Notes: generated by a model not told the origin, from the letters alone. 64,000 nucleotides of DNA from Mucilaginibacter gotjawali (GCF_002355435.1 NZ_AP017313.1:3534001-3598000); one strand, 5' to 3'; numbered from the stretch's first letter, positions 1 through 8,759 are shown. Numbers and translations: made by a program.

Positions 1-431
1 GCGCCGCTGTACCGGATGCAAAATACTGGCGTTTTTTAACTGAAGCCATGTGGAGCACAGTCCCGGCAGTGCAAGTAGTGGCATGGCGCATGCTGTCGCG
101 CTTAAAAACCGAGGGATGGGCTGCAGAAAACCTGGATATGCTTTACCTTGACGAGGAAACCCTGGCTTGGGCAAAATCTATCACCGTAGATGATATGCCC
201 GCCGAAACTGAAGCGGTGCACAGGGATAGCCTTGGTGCGGAATTGCAAACCGGCGATACGGTGGTATTGACGCGGTCGCTTGACGTAAAAGGTAGTTCGC
301 TTAACGCCAAAATGGGCACCGTTGTGAAGAATATCCGCCTGGTGGCTGACAACACCGACCAGGTAGAAGGAAAAATAGAAGGCCAGCAGATTGTGATCCT
401 TACAAAATACCTGCGCAAGCAAAAGGCCTAG
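1..431 (+). CDS. PhnA-family protein, C-terminal part (start lies before the window)
   Basis: The frame is open from base 3 with no stop, so the ATG at 48 is internal and the true start is outside the window. The last ~60 residues (GDTVVLTRSLDVKGSS, then a G-T-V-V-K-N-I-R-L stretch and a lysine-rich end) are the PhnA/YjdM C-terminal domain. The preceding part, with WRMLSRL and a D-M-L-Y-L-D stretch, matches the middle of Bacteroidota PhnA proteins as I remember them. The N-terminal zinc-ribbon-like part is not visible here. Despite the name, the family's role in phosphonate use is doubtful and its function is not established. Family call is fairly sure, function is not. Confidence 0.75.
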   Translation, partial: AAVPDAKYWRFLTEAMWSTVPAVQVVAWRMLSRLKTEGWAAENLDMLYLDEETLAWAKSITVDDMPAETEAVHRDSLGAELQTGDTVVLTRSLDVKGSSLNAKMGTVVKNIRLVADNTDQVEGKIEGQQIVILTKYLRKQKA

Positions 432-486
432 TCTTGAGTCGAAAGTCCTGAGTCAGAAAAGACTAATTGACTGTAGACCCAGGACA
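431..486. repeat. Intergenic repeat rich in AAGTC/GAGTC words
   Basis: Right after the stop codon the spacer repeats words such as GAGTCGAAAGTCCTGAGTC and contains inverted partners (GACT, GACCCAGGAC). Similar words recur at 60035-60110 and 60740-60775, so this looks like a dispersed intergenic element rather than a gene. Confidence 0.45.
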
Positions 487-527
487 GCCGGCCTGATAAT
501 GTAATTCGTTTTTTAACTTTACCTGTA

Positions 528-1130
528 ATGAATCCATTAAATGATCCGGCAGTAATTATTAATTATCACCGGATGATGGTGGGTACCTACGGCATGCAAA
601 GCAGCCTTGCTTTAGGCTGGCGCGATATGGAGAGCCAACTGGTGCGTTTTGAAGCGCTGGCCGGGATTGCCGGTATGAGCGGATGCAGCGTGCTTGATGC
701 CGGGTGCGGTTACGGCGATCTGCTCCCTTACCTTATTTCTCGCTATGGCCAGCTGAATTATACAGGGATTGAGCAGATCCCGGAGTTTTTGGATGAAGCC
801 AGTAAACGCTATGGAAAATATGAAAACGCCGTTTTTATGAACGGCAATTTTGCATTGACAGACTTGCCACGGGCTGATTACGTGCTGGCTAGCGGTTCGT
901 TAAATTACCGCAGCGAAGATCCTGATTTTATTTTTCGGGTAATTGCAAAGTTATATAGCGCATGCCTGCACGGCTTTGCCTTTAATCTGTTAAGGGCTAT
1001 TGTGCCAAACGGACTCTTGGTTGCTTATAACTGCGAAAAAATAATGGCCTGTTGCAGTAAACTATGCCCTAACGTTAAACTGGTGAACGACTATGCCGAA
1101 GAGGATTTCACAATTTACATGCTGCGCTGA
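528..1130 (+). CDS. Class I SAM-dependent methyltransferase
   Basis: 200 residues. SAM-binding motif I is clear (VLDAGCGYGDLLPYL, about residues 57-71), followed by an acidic residue at the end of the next strand (YTGIEQIP) and a motif-IV-like DYVLASGSL segment. This is the Rossmann-type class I methyltransferase core. The substrate cannot be read from sequence; the C-terminal half is short, with no recognisable accessory domain. It stands alone between the PhnA gene and the cold-shock genes. No Shine-Dalgarno or clear -7 box is seen; the ATG at 528 gives a normal N-terminus. Fold confident, specific role unknown. Confidence 0.75.
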   Translation: MNPLNDPAVIINYHRMMVGTYGMQSSLALGWRDMESQLVRFEALAGIAGMSGCSVLDAGCGYGDLLPYLISRYGQLNYTGIEQIPEFLDEASKRYGKYENAVFMNGNFALTDLPRADYVLASGSLNYRSEDPDFIFRVIAKLYSACLHGFAFNLLRAIVPNGLLVAYNCEKIMACCSKLCPNVKLVNDYAEEDFTIYMLR

Positions 1131-1355
1131 TTAAACCGCTCTTAGCCGAAGTTTAAACTTTTTTACGGAAAATCTTGTGTTCCGTGATTTTATTTCAGAA
1201 AAAAATCAGGCAAAGTTATACGGAATAATGGCCGCTATCCTGTGTGAACGCATCATTCTGATATACAATAACCAAATCGGCAGGGTATACAAATTTTCTG
1301 AAAAACAAATACACCAATAAATAAATGTATATTGCGGCCATACATAAAAACAATC

Positions 1356-1547
1356 ATGGCAACAGGAACAGTAAAATTTTTTAATGAGTCAAAAGGCTTC
1401 GGCTTTATTACACCAACAAGCGGTGGCAAAGAAGTATTCGTACACGTTACCGGGCTGATCGATCAGATCCGCGAAAACGATGAAGTAACTTACGAAGTAG
1501 AAGAAGGAAAAAAAGGCCCAAGTGCCGTTAAAGTTAAAATAGCTTAA
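1356..1547 (+). CDS. Cold-shock domain protein (CspA family)
   Basis: 63 residues, the usual Csp length. Both RNA-binding motifs are present: RNP-1 KGFGFI and RNP-2 VFVHV. It should be a single OB-fold that binds single-stranded RNA and acts as an RNA chaperone. An upstream TTG at 1332 would add eight residues, but the family begins at MATGTVKFF, so I chose the ATG at 1356. The 225 bp between the methyltransferase and this ATG are non-coding; a long leader would be typical of temperature-regulated csp mRNAs, but I see no proven thermosensor. The next gene follows in the same frame after only 6 bases, so the two are co-transcribed. Confidence 0.92.
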   Translation: MATGTVKFFNESKGFGFITPTSGGKEVFVHVTGLIDQIRENDEVTYEVEEGKKGPSAVKVKIA

Positions 1548-1553
1548 TACGCA

Positions 1554-2003
1554 TTGGCAAGATCGACAGAAACTTTTAGTAAAAAGGAAAAAGAAAAAGC
1601 CCGTTTAAAGAAGGCCAAAGAGAAAAAGGAAAAAGCCGAAGACCGCAAAGCAAATGGCGGAAAAGGCAAAAGCCTTGAAGATATGATGGCTTATATTGAC
1701 GAGTATGGAAATATTACGTCAACTCCTCCCGATCCGTCAAGGAAAATAAAGATCAATTCTGAAGATATCCAGGTAAGTGTAGCGCGGCAGGAAGACCTGC
1801 CGCACGACACTGTCCGGAACGGTACGGTAACGTTTTTTAACGAAGCGAAGGGCTACGGCTTTATCAAGGATTTGCAAACACAGGAAAGTATTTTTGTGCA
1901 TATCAACGCCTTAACTGAGCCGTTAAAGGAAAACAACCTGGTTACTTTTGAAACAGAGCAGGGCCCGAAAGGGTTATCGGCCATTAAGGTTAAAAAGAAA
2001 TAA
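1554..2003 (+). CDS. Cold-shock domain protein with charged N-terminal extension (TTG start)
   Basis: 149 residues. Residues 1-40 are a highly charged Lys/Glu tract (KKEKEKARLKKAKEKKEKAE), probably helical or disordered. Residues ~85-149 form a cold-shock domain with RNP-1-like KGYGFI and RNP-2-like IFVHI. Related Bacteroidota proteins begin M-A-R-S-x-x-T-F, which here corresponds to a TTG codon at 1554; no ATG or GTG exists between the stop of the upstream csp gene and this point. So translation probably starts at TTG, only 6 bases after the previous stop, suggesting coupling. Likely an RNA chaperone with an added basic RNA-binding tail. Confidence 0.85.
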   Translation: MARSTETFSKKEKEKARLKKAKEKKEKAEDRKANGGKGKSLEDMMAYIDEYGNITSTPPDPSRKIKINSEDIQVSVARQEDLPHDTVRNGTVTFFNEAKGYGFIKDLQTQESIFVHINALTEPLKENNLVTFETEQGPKGLSAIKVKKK

Positions 2004-2005
2004 TT

Positions 2006-2245
2006 ATGGTCGCCAAAACAACAGCTACAGCAATTCAAAAAGAAAATTTCAAACTCCGGTTTGCGGAGATCGTTAAAAACAATTCAAGTCTCAAGGATAA
2101 GTACACCATCCAGTTTTTTGAAACTGCTCAAAAAAGCAATTACGTTTTTTACGGTTTAAACGGGAAAACTATAAATATTTTGCTGACCCTGAGTTTAGAG
2201 GAAGCAGAAAAATATAAAACCCTGAAATTCGACTGGCAGAACTAA
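2006..2245 (+). CDS. Small hypothetical protein downstream of the cold-shock genes
   Basis: 79 residues, starting two bases after the stop of the preceding gene, so it is the third gene of the csp operon and ends just before a strong terminator. The sequence (for example NYVFYGLNGKTINILLTLSL) suggests a small alpha/beta protein with no signal peptide, membrane segment or cysteine motif. I do not recognise a family. Operon position suggests a role in cold or RNA stress, but that is inference only. Confidence 0.6.
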   Translation: MVAKTTATAIQKENFKLRFAEIVKNNSSLKDKYTIQFFETAQKSNYVFYGLNGKTINILLTLSLEEAEKYKTLKFDWQN

Positions 2246-2299
2246 GTAGACTTTTTATGGGAACCGGAATAACTTTATTGGCCGGCCAAAAGCCACTAT

Positions 2300-2330
2300 A
2301 AGCCTTTCAGCATAGCTGGAGGGCTTTTTT
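2300..2330 (+). terminator. Rho-independent terminator of the csp operon
   Basis: AAGCCTTTCAGC pairs with GCTGGAGGGCTT (12 bp with two G-U pairs) around a three-base loop, followed by a run of T. Confidence 0.85.
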
Positions 2331-2346
2331 ATGAATTAGCTTTTAC

Positions 2347-2595
2347 TCAATAAAATTCGCCGATGATCCTTTGGCCAATTTCATTTACCAATTCTGAATC
2401 AACAAATTTGCTGTCAGTTACAAACCAGGTGTGCCGTCCGTAACCCACTTTAATATGGCCAAACAGTTTCCCGTTTGCAAGTACCGCAAAGCGGTCTTCT
2501 GCTGGGACAATGGTTAAGTCCATATTATCTCCTTTGTACATTGCCGGAAAAGTAAACTCCCCGTGTTTGGCGTAAATTGTTTTTGTGATGACCAT
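2347..2595 (-). CDS. Small hypothetical protein
   Basis: 82 residues on the minus strand, convergent with the csp operon and divergent from the oxygenase gene. The sequence reads as a compact beta-rich cytosolic domain (DRFAVLANGKLFGHIKVG, HTWFVTDSKFVD). No signal peptide, metal motif or known domain is recognised. The even, protein-like composition and sensible spacing to both neighbours support a real gene. Function unknown. Confidence 0.55.
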   Translation of the reverse strand: MVITKTIYAKHGEFTFPAMYKGDNMDLTIVPAEDRFAVLANGKLFGHIKVGYGRHTWFVTDSKFVDSELVNEIGQRIIGEFY

Positions 2596-2698
2596 ATCTG
2601 GTTAAACGAGGATGGGGAGAATAAGTTTTGGATTTATATGCAAAATTAAGGCTACCTTCACCAAAAGTGCACCAGTGCCTTTTAGTACAGCGCGGATA

Positions 2699-3292
2699 TT
2701 GAACGACAACTTTGACGAACTGATTGTTAGCTTTATGGCTGGACAATGCGGTATTTCTGGGAACTTCCTGACTGAAGAGCTGGCTTTTCGGCTAACTGCC
2801 AATCTTAAAAATCTTTTTACCGGCGGCAAACTGAATCCTGCAGGAACCGGCAATGAATTACTTGCTGTCTTTAACAAGTCAGTACGCGGCGACCAGATCT
2901 ACTGGCTCGACCGCGAACACAATGACACCGCCGAAAATGAATTTTTCGACCTTATGGACGGCTTTGTGGCGCACCTGAACGAAACGTGTTACACAGGTAT
3001 CACCGGGTACGAATTTCATTACACACTATATGAAACAGGTGCCTGCTACAAAAAACACCTCGATCAGTTTAAAACCAATAGCAGCAGGCAATTCTCCATG
3101 GTAATGTACCTGAACCCGGACTGGATAGCCGCCGACGGCGGCGAGTTGTGCATCTACCCTGACGGTATAGCACAATTAATCGCGCCCATGAACAAGACAA
3201 GTGTATTTTTTAAAAGCAATGAGCTGGAGCACGAGGTTTTGATAACGCATAAACCAAGGATGAGCATTACCGGGTGGTTGAAAAGGGATTAA
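2699..3292 (+). CDS. 2OG-Fe(II) oxygenase, prolyl 4-hydroxylase type
   Basis: Carries the 2-oxoglutarate/Fe(II) set: HxD in YKKHLDQF, the distal His in ELEHEVL, and the 2OG-binding Arg in RMSITGW. YETGACYKKHLDQF and SMVMYLNPDW are typical of bacterial prolyl-4-hydroxylase-like (P4Hc/SM-20) proteins, which hydroxylate a protein or peptide side chain. The frame is open from an ATG at 2612, but the first ~29 residues from there do not resemble the family; homologues begin near N-D-N-F-D-E-L, which puts the start at the TTG at 2699. An ATG at 2735 is another option. Catalytic family confident, start uncertain, substrate unknown. Confidence 0.8.
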   Translation: MNDNFDELIVSFMAGQCGISGNFLTEELAFRLTANLKNLFTGGKLNPAGTGNELLAVFNKSVRGDQIYWLDREHNDTAENEFFDLMDGFVAHLNETCYTGITGYEFHYTLYETGACYKKHLDQFKTNSSRQFSMVMYLNPDWIAADGGELCIYPDGIAQLIAPMNKTSVFFKSNELEHEVLITHKPRMSITGWLKRD

Positions 3293-3303
3293 ATTATCCC
3301 TGC

Positions 3304-4422
3304 TTACAACTTCACTTCTACCTTCTCCCCTGTTTTTGCAGCCCGGTAAATCGCGTCGATCAGTTTCAAATCTTTTACAGCCTCATCGCCATCAATGGGC
3401 ACCACCGGTTGTTTACCTTCAAAAATAATGGCAGCCATTTCATCCATTTGAACGGTTTGGTGCGTGGTGATGGGTTGATTTAATTCACCTTTATGGGTAC
3501 GGCCCATGATGGGGCCATAGCCTGTAGAAGGCTGCATCTCGGCAAAACCATCCGTCCCGTCAAGGAAAAACCGGTCGAGGTTATTCATGGCGTATGTTGA
3601 CAGGCATGATGCCGTAGCCCCGCTGGGGAAGCCAAACTGGAATTGGATGGTTTCATCAATGCCCTCCTTGAATTTTATGTGATCGGTTTTAGTTTCCTGC
3701 GCAGTAACCCAGACAGGGTCCTCTCCCGTCATATAACGGGAGCCGTTGATAGCGTAAATACCGATATCCATCATAGAGCCACCGCCTGATAATTGTTTAT
3801 TTAAACGCCATTGGGTAGGGTCGCCGATGGTAAAGCCGCAAAGTCCCTGGAAGAATTTGATCTTACCAAATTCGCCCGCTTTCCGCATCCTGATCACTTC
3901 GAGCGTTTTGGGTTCAAAGTGCATGCGGTAGCCCACCAGCAGTTTCACACCGGCAGCTTTGCAGGCATCAACCATCTCCTGTCCTTCCTTAGCATTTATA
4001 GCCATGGGCTTTTCGCAAATGGCATGTTTGCCGGCCTTAGCAACGCGGATCACCTCGTCGTGGTGCAGCCCGTTGGGAGTGATCACATAAACTGCATCGA
4101 TATCAGGATTATTTTTTATCGCGTCAAAATTCTCATAGTTATAACAATTCTTGGCGGGGATGCCATACCTGCTTTGCCAGGTTTTTATTTTTGACGGCGT
4201 ACCGCTGACTACCCCAACCAGTTTTGCTTTTTTACAGCTGCGCATGGCCTCGGCAACCCGTTCACCATAACTACCCAGCCCCATAATGGCCACGCGCAAT
4301 ACCGGTCCCTCATCGGCTCCATGGTCATTAGGTAAACTATCCGCCCATCCGGCAATGGGCGCCAGCTGCAGGGCAAGGGCCGTTACCCCTAATTTCTGTA
4401 AAAAGTTGCGTCGTGAATTCAT
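3304..4422 (-). CDS. Gfo/Idh/MocA family oxidoreductase with Tat signal
   Basis: 372 residues. The N-terminus has a twin-arginine signal (MNSRRNFLQKLG followed by a hydrophobic stretch ending at GWA), so a folded, cofactor-loaded enzyme is exported. Next comes a Rossmann NAD(P) site (MGLGSYGERVAEAM) and the family signature CEKPMA, whose Lys is catalytic. Resembles glucose-fructose oxidoreductase and related sugar dehydrogenases. The C-terminal half is the usual Gfo/Idh/MocA alpha/beta domain with GGGSMMDIGIYAI. Single gene, convergent with the oxygenase. Substrate probably a sugar or polyol; exact reaction not deducible. Confidence 0.88.
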   Translation of the reverse strand: MNSRRNFLQKLGVTALALQLAPIAGWADSLPNDHGADEGPVLRVAIMGLGSYGERVAEAMRSCKKAKLVGVVSGTPSKIKTWQSRYGIPAKNCYNYENFDAIKNNPDIDAVYVITPNGLHHDEVIRVAKAGKHAICEKPMAINAKEGQEMVDACKAAGVKLLVGYRMHFEPKTLEVIRMRKAGEFGKIKFFQGLCGFTIGDPTQWRLNKQLSGGGSMMDIGIYAINGSRYMTGEDPVWVTAQETKTDHIKFKEGIDETIQFQFGFPSGATASCLSTYAMNNLDRFFLDGTDGFAEMQPSTGYGPIMGRTHKGELNQPITTHQTVQMDEMAAIIFEGKQPVVPIDGDEAVKDLKLIDAIYRAAKTGEKVEVKL

Positions 4423-4565
4423 ATCCTATTACTGCTGCGGTTAATTGATGCTTACAATTTAAACATTTTCAACCAATAACACCTTGCGCAACAAATATTT
4501 TGCAATCGTGGCGGCCGGTGCAATAAATTGCGTACAATTCTGCCGCCTGTTTCCCTAAAATTCCC

Positions 4566-4573
4566 TATTTTTG
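4566..4573 (+). promoter_or_regulatory. Bacteroidota -7 element for the gene at 4622
   Basis: TATTTTTG matches TAnnTTTG and lies about 50 bp before the ATG at 4622. No good -33 TTTG is seen at the usual distance. Confidence 0.4.
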
Positions 4574-4621
4574 CGCTTCTCCTTAGTTCATGATCGTGGC
4601 AACTAAAACAACAGAAATTCA

Positions 4622-6118
4622 ATGAGCAGTATCCATCATAAAGATATCGGGACCAAACAAAAAGCGCTTGCCATTAATCTCAACCCTCAAATTTATGGTT
4701 CTTTTGCCGAAATCGGCGCGGGGCAGGATGTGGCGGCTAATTTTTTTAAGGCCGGGGCCTCATCGGGTACTATTGCCAAAACTATGTCTGCCTATGACAT
4801 GACCTTTTCTGATGCCATCTACGGCGTACAAACCATAAAGCGTTATGTAAGCGAGAACCGCTTAATCTCCATGCTTGATCATGAATATGGGCTATTGATT
4901 GAACGACTGGGTGTACAACGCGGAGAATCGACTACTTTTTTCGCTTTTGCAGATACCGTTTCGGCGCTTAACTACCATAAAACAAACGATGGCCATGGCT
5001 GGATGGGCGTACGTTTTCAATTGGAACCAAACGGCCCTTTTAACGATGTGGTGCTGCACGTTAAGCTACTGGACTACGATAACAATATGCAGCAGCAGGC
5101 TGTGGGTGTACTTGGAGTGAACCTGATTTATGCCTGTTTTTATTACCACCACATACCACCCATATTTTTGCTTTCGCTGATGGACGACCTCAGCAGCGAC
5201 CGGATCCAGATCGATATGATCCGTTTTGAAGGCCCGGATTTCAGCAACGTGGATAACCGGCTGATGAGTTTGCACCTGGTGAAATACGGATTTTCCGACG
5301 CGGCCGTATTCGGGCCGGATGGTAAAAACCAGCAGCCAAGTGAAGTATTGCATAAAAAACATACCGTGGTGATCCGCGGCCGTTTCCGGCCGCTCATCAA
5401 TGTGCATTTGGACATGCTGAATAACGGTGTTAAACAATTTTTACAGGAACCTGATGTTGATAAAGCCAACGTGATCGTGATTACCGAGCTTACCCTGCAG
5501 GCACTGAAAGAGCGGGACGCTGACCATACCGCCGATATTGATGAAAAAGACTTTCTTGAACGGGTTGATATCCTCTGTACGCAGGGGCAAACCGTGCTGA
5601 TCTCCAATTTCCACGAGTATTATAAACTGGTGGCCTACCTGTCAAAAATCACCAAACTGAAGCTTGGCGTGGTAATGGGCTACCCTAACCTGGAGTACAT
5701 TTTCTCTGAAGAGCATTACAACGACCTGCAGGGCGGCATCCTTGAATCATTTGCCACCCTGTTTAGCCGCAAGGTTAAGCTGTTTATCTACCCTACTTTG
5801 CGCGACGGCGTCATCCTGAACTGTTTGAAGTTTAACCCGCCGGCCCATTTAATGGACCTTTACCGTTACCTGATCGCCAACAATAAAATTGAAGACATCA
5901 GGCATTACAACGAAAATAACCTGAGTGTACAAACCGATAAAGTGCTGCAGCTGATTAAACAAGGCGCCGAAGGCTGGGAACAATATGTACCCGCCGAAGT
6001 AGCTACCATGATCAAAGATCGCTGCCTGTTTGGCTATGCCTGCGACGTGGAACCGGGTAAGGAAGATGTGAAGGCTGACAATGATGGTGATGGGGTTGTG
6101 ATGGATCGTGAAGGTTAA
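4622..6118 (+). CDS. Conserved ~500-residue Bacteroidota protein of uncertain function
   Basis: 498 residues, cytosolic, no signal peptide. It contains blocks I recognise from a widespread Bacteroidota family: YGSFAEIGAGQDVAANFF, SGTIAKTMSAYDM, NRLMSLHLVKYGFSDAAVFG and QTVLISNFHEYYKLV. Databases have labelled such proteins nicotinate-nucleotide adenylyltransferase or TonB-dependent receptor, but I see neither the HxGH-type nucleotidyltransferase motif nor a barrel, so I treat both labels as unreliable. The last ~20 residues are an acidic tail (DNDGDGVVMD). Monocistronic with its own -7 box. Strong conservation suggests a housekeeping role. Real gene certain; function unknown. Confidence 0.75.
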   Translation: MSSIHHKDIGTKQKALAINLNPQIYGSFAEIGAGQDVAANFFKAGASSGTIAKTMSAYDMTFSDAIYGVQTIKRYVSENRLISMLDHEYGLLIERLGVQRGESTTFFAFADTVSALNYHKTNDGHGWMGVRFQLEPNGPFNDVVLHVKLLDYDNNMQQQAVGVLGVNLIYACFYYHHIPPIFLLSLMDDLSSDRIQIDMIRFEGPDFSNVDNRLMSLHLVKYGFSDAAVFGPDGKNQQPSEVLHKKHTVVIRGRFRPLINVHLDMLNNGVKQFLQEPDVDKANVIVITELTLQALKERDADHTADIDEKDFLERVDILCTQGQTVLISNFHEYYKLVAYLSKITKLKLGVVMGYPNLEYIFSEEHYNDLQGGILESFATLFSRKVKLFIYPTLRDGVILNCLKFNPPAHLMDLYRYLIANNKIEDIRHYNENNLSVQTDKVLQLIKQGAEGWEQYVPAEVATMIKDRCLFGYACDVEPGKEDVKADNDGDGVVMDREG

Positions 6119-6133
6119 TTCAAGCTCATGCCC

Positions 6134-6922
6134 TTATATATCAAGCTTGATAGATTGTCCTTCAACAAATTGGGCTTTTGAAATAGTAATGTTTATTTTC
6201 TGATCAGATGTATACCCGACTGTTTGCCCATTTTTTAATGTGACGTCATTAGCGATCACATAGGATGCAATATTTCCCAAAAATTCCAATAAGTCTTCTA
6301 AACTTAGTGTCGAATCAATTATTTCAATTTCCTGTTTTTGAAAATATTTTAATCCATAAGTATAAGCTGAGTTGCCCGTTTTAAATTTCTTCAGTCCGAT
6401 ATAAACCCATAAAAAAACAGGGGTACCGTCTCTTTTAAGCTCTTCAATATTTTTTAAATATTGTTCTGAAGGAATCAGTAATGACTGGCTCCCTTGGTAC
6501 ACGCCTATCGAATTGGACGTCATCAAAATAGCGCATAGCACTTTGCTTAATAATTTAAACCTTTCCAACGGACCTTTTTGACCATCCATTATTGTTACAA
6601 TGGCATGCCCGGTGTGATCTTTTAAGCTCTCAAGAACATTTGGCCAATTGTAAGCATATTGAGCAGTCCCTTCAATATCTCCCCATGGAATTGGTACGTC
6701 CATATTTGCTATAGCCACACTTTCGCCGTTTAACTTAAAAACAGCTACATTCTTATCTCCACTATAATCTGTAATTTCAAAGTTCCAGAATGTTTTAAGG
6801 TTGTCTTTTATTTTATCTATCTCGCACAAATCTCCATCATTAAACATCGGCATAGCTAACAAAGTATTACTTTCCGGCTTTGCCTTATTTTGTTCTTTCT
6901 TGAAAAGATCAAATAAACCCAT
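6134..6922 (-). CDS. DUF4261-like domain protein
   Basis: 262 residues from the ATG at 6922 (MGLFDLFKKEQ); the frame extends 40 residues further upstream, but that part looks like translated AT-rich spacer. Features such as VAIANMDVPIPWGDIEG, GHAIVTIMDG and a late YVIANDVTLKNGQTVGYT segment fit the DUF4261 family, whose function is unknown. Convergent with the 4622 gene after a 15-base gap. No signal peptide or membrane segment. Low GC compared with neighbours may mark foreign or fast-evolving DNA. Confidence 0.6.
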   Translation of the reverse strand: MGLFDLFKKEQNKAKPESNTLLAMPMFNDGDLCEIDKIKDNLKTFWNFEITDYSGDKNVAVFKLNGESVAIANMDVPIPWGDIEGTAQYAYNWPNVLESLKDHTGHAIVTIMDGQKGPLERFKLLSKVLCAILMTSNSIGVYQGSQSLLIPSEQYLKNIEELKRDGTPVFLWVYIGLKKFKTGNSAYTYGLKYFQKQEIEIIDSTLSLEDLLEFLGNIASYVIANDVTLKNGQTVGYTSDQKINITISKAQFVEGQSIKLDI

Positions 6923-7043
6923 TATATTACTACTGAAATGAATGACAAAATTAAGATGTACCAATATGTACATTTTCTCTTGAAAATGTACAATCAAGAA
7001 TTTTAATTTTCCTTCAATGAAAGTTAGTTCCTCCAAAAACACA

Positions 7044-7069
7044 AAAAAGCCGAACTTTCCAGCCCGGCC
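7044..7069 (-). terminator. Rho-independent terminator of the VOC gene
   Basis: On the minus strand GCCGGGCT pairs with AGTTCGGC (8 bp, two G-U) around GGAA, followed by six T. It lies downstream of the gene at 7131-7592. Confidence 0.75.
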
Positions 7070-7130
7070 TTCATTGATTGTCTTGATTTTTGTGAGATAC
7101 TTATAAGGGGTTGCTTTTTATGCTGATAGT

Positions 7131-7592
7131 TTAAAACTTATCGTCGTTAACTTCTATCCAGATATTATCCGGATCCTGCAGGTACACCTGTTTTACGCCA
7201 TCCGGACGTAACTGCGGATTTTTGGAGTCCTGTTTCCAGTTGCCGTATTTCACCTGCATTTGGTCCAAATGTTTGGTAAAATCCGCCAGGTTGGGCACGG
7301 TATAGGCAAAATGCGAGTTGATATCATGTTCGGTTACCTCAGCAGCGCCCTGTATCAGGTGCAGCTGGGAATGTTCGCCGGTGCGCAGCCAAACGTGTTT
7401 ACCATCATGAAAAGGCTCCGGAATTACCGGGAGCATCATCACATTTTCGTAAAAGTCAGCACTTTTTTTAAGGTCTTTAACGTACAGCGCAACGTGGTCC
7501 GATGTCGGGCTTACTTGTGCGGACACATTGAAAGCCACTCCATTCAACAGCATGATGGACAAGAATTTAAAAATAATCGATTTTTTTATCAT
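7131..7592 (-). CDS. Exported VOC/glyoxalase-fold protein
   Basis: 153 residues. An N-terminal signal peptide (residues ~1-25, ending NVSAQ) is followed by one vicinal-oxygen-chelate domain: DHVALYVKDLKKSADFYENV, GEHSQLHLIQ and a closing D-N-I-W-I-E-V-N strand. His (DHVAL), Glu-type and C-terminal Glu (IWIEVND) positions are consistent with a metal-binding lactoylglutathione-lyase-like fold. Export is unusual for glyoxalase itself, so the substrate is probably periplasmic and unknown. Has its own terminator. Domain confident, activity not. Confidence 0.82.
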   Translation of the reverse strand: MIKKSIIFKFLSIMLLNGVAFNVSAQVSPTSDHVALYVKDLKKSADFYENVMMLPVIPEPFHDGKHVWLRTGEHSQLHLIQGAAEVTEHDINSHFAYTVPNLADFTKHLDQMQVKYGNWKQDSKNPQLRPDGVKQVYLQDPDNIWIEVNDDKF

Positions 7593-7625
7593 GGTTTGTT
7601 TAATTATAAACTGCTTCCTTGTGTT

Positions 7626-7682
7626 CTTAGTGCATTTCTTTGTGTTCCTTGTGGTAAAAAGCTAACCACTAAGGGCACTAAG
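7626..7682. repeat. Imperfect palindromic intergenic element
   Basis: CTTAGTG and CCTTGTGGT on the left are mirrored by ACCACTAAGG and CACTAAG on the right. It lies between the VOC and aldo/keto reductase genes. It resembles short palindromic repeats dispersed in many Bacteroidota genomes. Confidence 0.45.
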
Positions 7683-7763
7683 TATTCACAAATATCATTA
7701 TGACAAATCGCTTAACTCCCTTCTTCAATTAACGGGTACGTTTGTAGAGGGCCAGATATGTCT

Positions 7764-8759
7764 TTACTTCAAAATTTCATTTATCCTTTTCAACTCATCT
7801 TCACTAAAGGTGGTATTTTTAATACAACCGATGGAGTCCGTTACCTGCTCGGGCTTGCTGGCGCCGATGAGCACCGAAGTCACCCGTTTATCTTTTAAGA
7901 TCCACGAAAGCGCAAATTGTGCCAGGTTTTGCCCGCGTTCTTTCGCTATTTCGTTTAAAGCCCTTGCCTGTGCAATTTTATCATCTGTAATGGCATCTTC
8001 TTCAATAGCGCCGTTACCCCGGTGCGTTGTCGCTCTTGAACCTTCCGGAATTCCGCTTAAATATTTATTGGTCAGCAGCCCCTGTGCCAATGGCGAAAAC
8101 GGAATACAGCCCACGCCATTGTCTCCCAATACGTCCAATAATCCCCCTTCAACCCAACGGTCGAACATGGAGTATTTGGGTTGATGGATGAGGCAGGGTG
8201 TACCCAGTTCTTTTAATATCGCGATTGCCTTTGCCGTTTCTTCAGGCTGATAGCTGGAAATCCCCACATAAAGTGCCTTACCCTGGCGAACAATGAGATC
8301 GAGCGCTGTCATGGTTTCTTCCAGCGGGGTTTCCGGATCAGGGCGGTGGTGGTAAAATATATCCACGTATTCCAGGCCCATTCTTTTTAAACTCTGGTCG
8401 AGGCTGGCAACCAAATATTTCTTCGAACCCATATCGCCATAAGGGCCCTCCCACATCGGCCAGCCGGCTTTGGTAGAGATGATGAGTTCATCGCGGTATA
8501 GTTTAAAGTCATCTTTATAGATCTTGCCAAAATTCTCTTCCGCCGATCCCGGGGGCGGCCCGTAATTATTTGCCAGGTCAAAGTGGGTAATACCGGCATC
8601 AAAAGCAGTTCTTAAAATATTTTTCGCATTTTCCTGCTTATCAATGTCGCCGAAGTTATGCCACAACCCCAATGAAACGGCGGGCAGCTTCAATCCACTG
8701 TTACCGCAACGGCGGTATTCCATATCCTGGTACCTTTGTTTGTTTGCCAAATAGATCAT
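7764..8759 (-). CDS. Aldo/keto reductase, L-glyceraldehyde 3-phosphate reductase (YghZ) type
   Basis: 331 residues from the ATG at 8759; a TTG six bases upstream is possible but unlikely. Family landmarks: GLWHNFGD, HFDLANNYGPPPGSAEENFG (catalytic Asp and Tyr), STKAGWPMWEGPYGD, YVDIFYHHRPDP (catalytic His) and a C-terminal NADPH-binding VLIGASKPEQV. The YRRCGNSGLKLP start and the GPYGD insert are characteristic of the YghZ/KCNAB-like subgroup that reduces L-glyceraldehyde 3-phosphate and methylglyoxal. It likely detoxifies aldehydes in the cytosol. Monocistronic. Confidence 0.9.
   Translation of the reverse strand: MIYLANKQRYQDMEYRRCGNSGLKLPAVSLGLWHNFGDIDKQENAKNILRTAFDAGITHFDLANNYGPPPGSAEENFGKIYKDDFKLYRDELIISTKAGWPMWEGPYGDMGSKKYLVASLDQSLKRMGLEYVDIFYHHRPDPETPLEETMTALDLIVRQGKALYVGISSYQPEETAKAIAILKELGTPCLIHQPKYSMFDRWVEGGLLDVLGDNGVGCIPFSPLAQGLLTNKYLSGIPEGSRATTHRGNGAIEEDAITDDKIAQARALNEIAKERGQNLAQFALSWILKDKRVTSVLIGASKPEQVTDSIGCIKNTTFSEDELKRINEILK

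Noticed and set aside
1131..1355. Cold-shock leader thermosensor
   Set aside because: The spacer is long, but I could not find a defined conserved structure, so I do not claim one.
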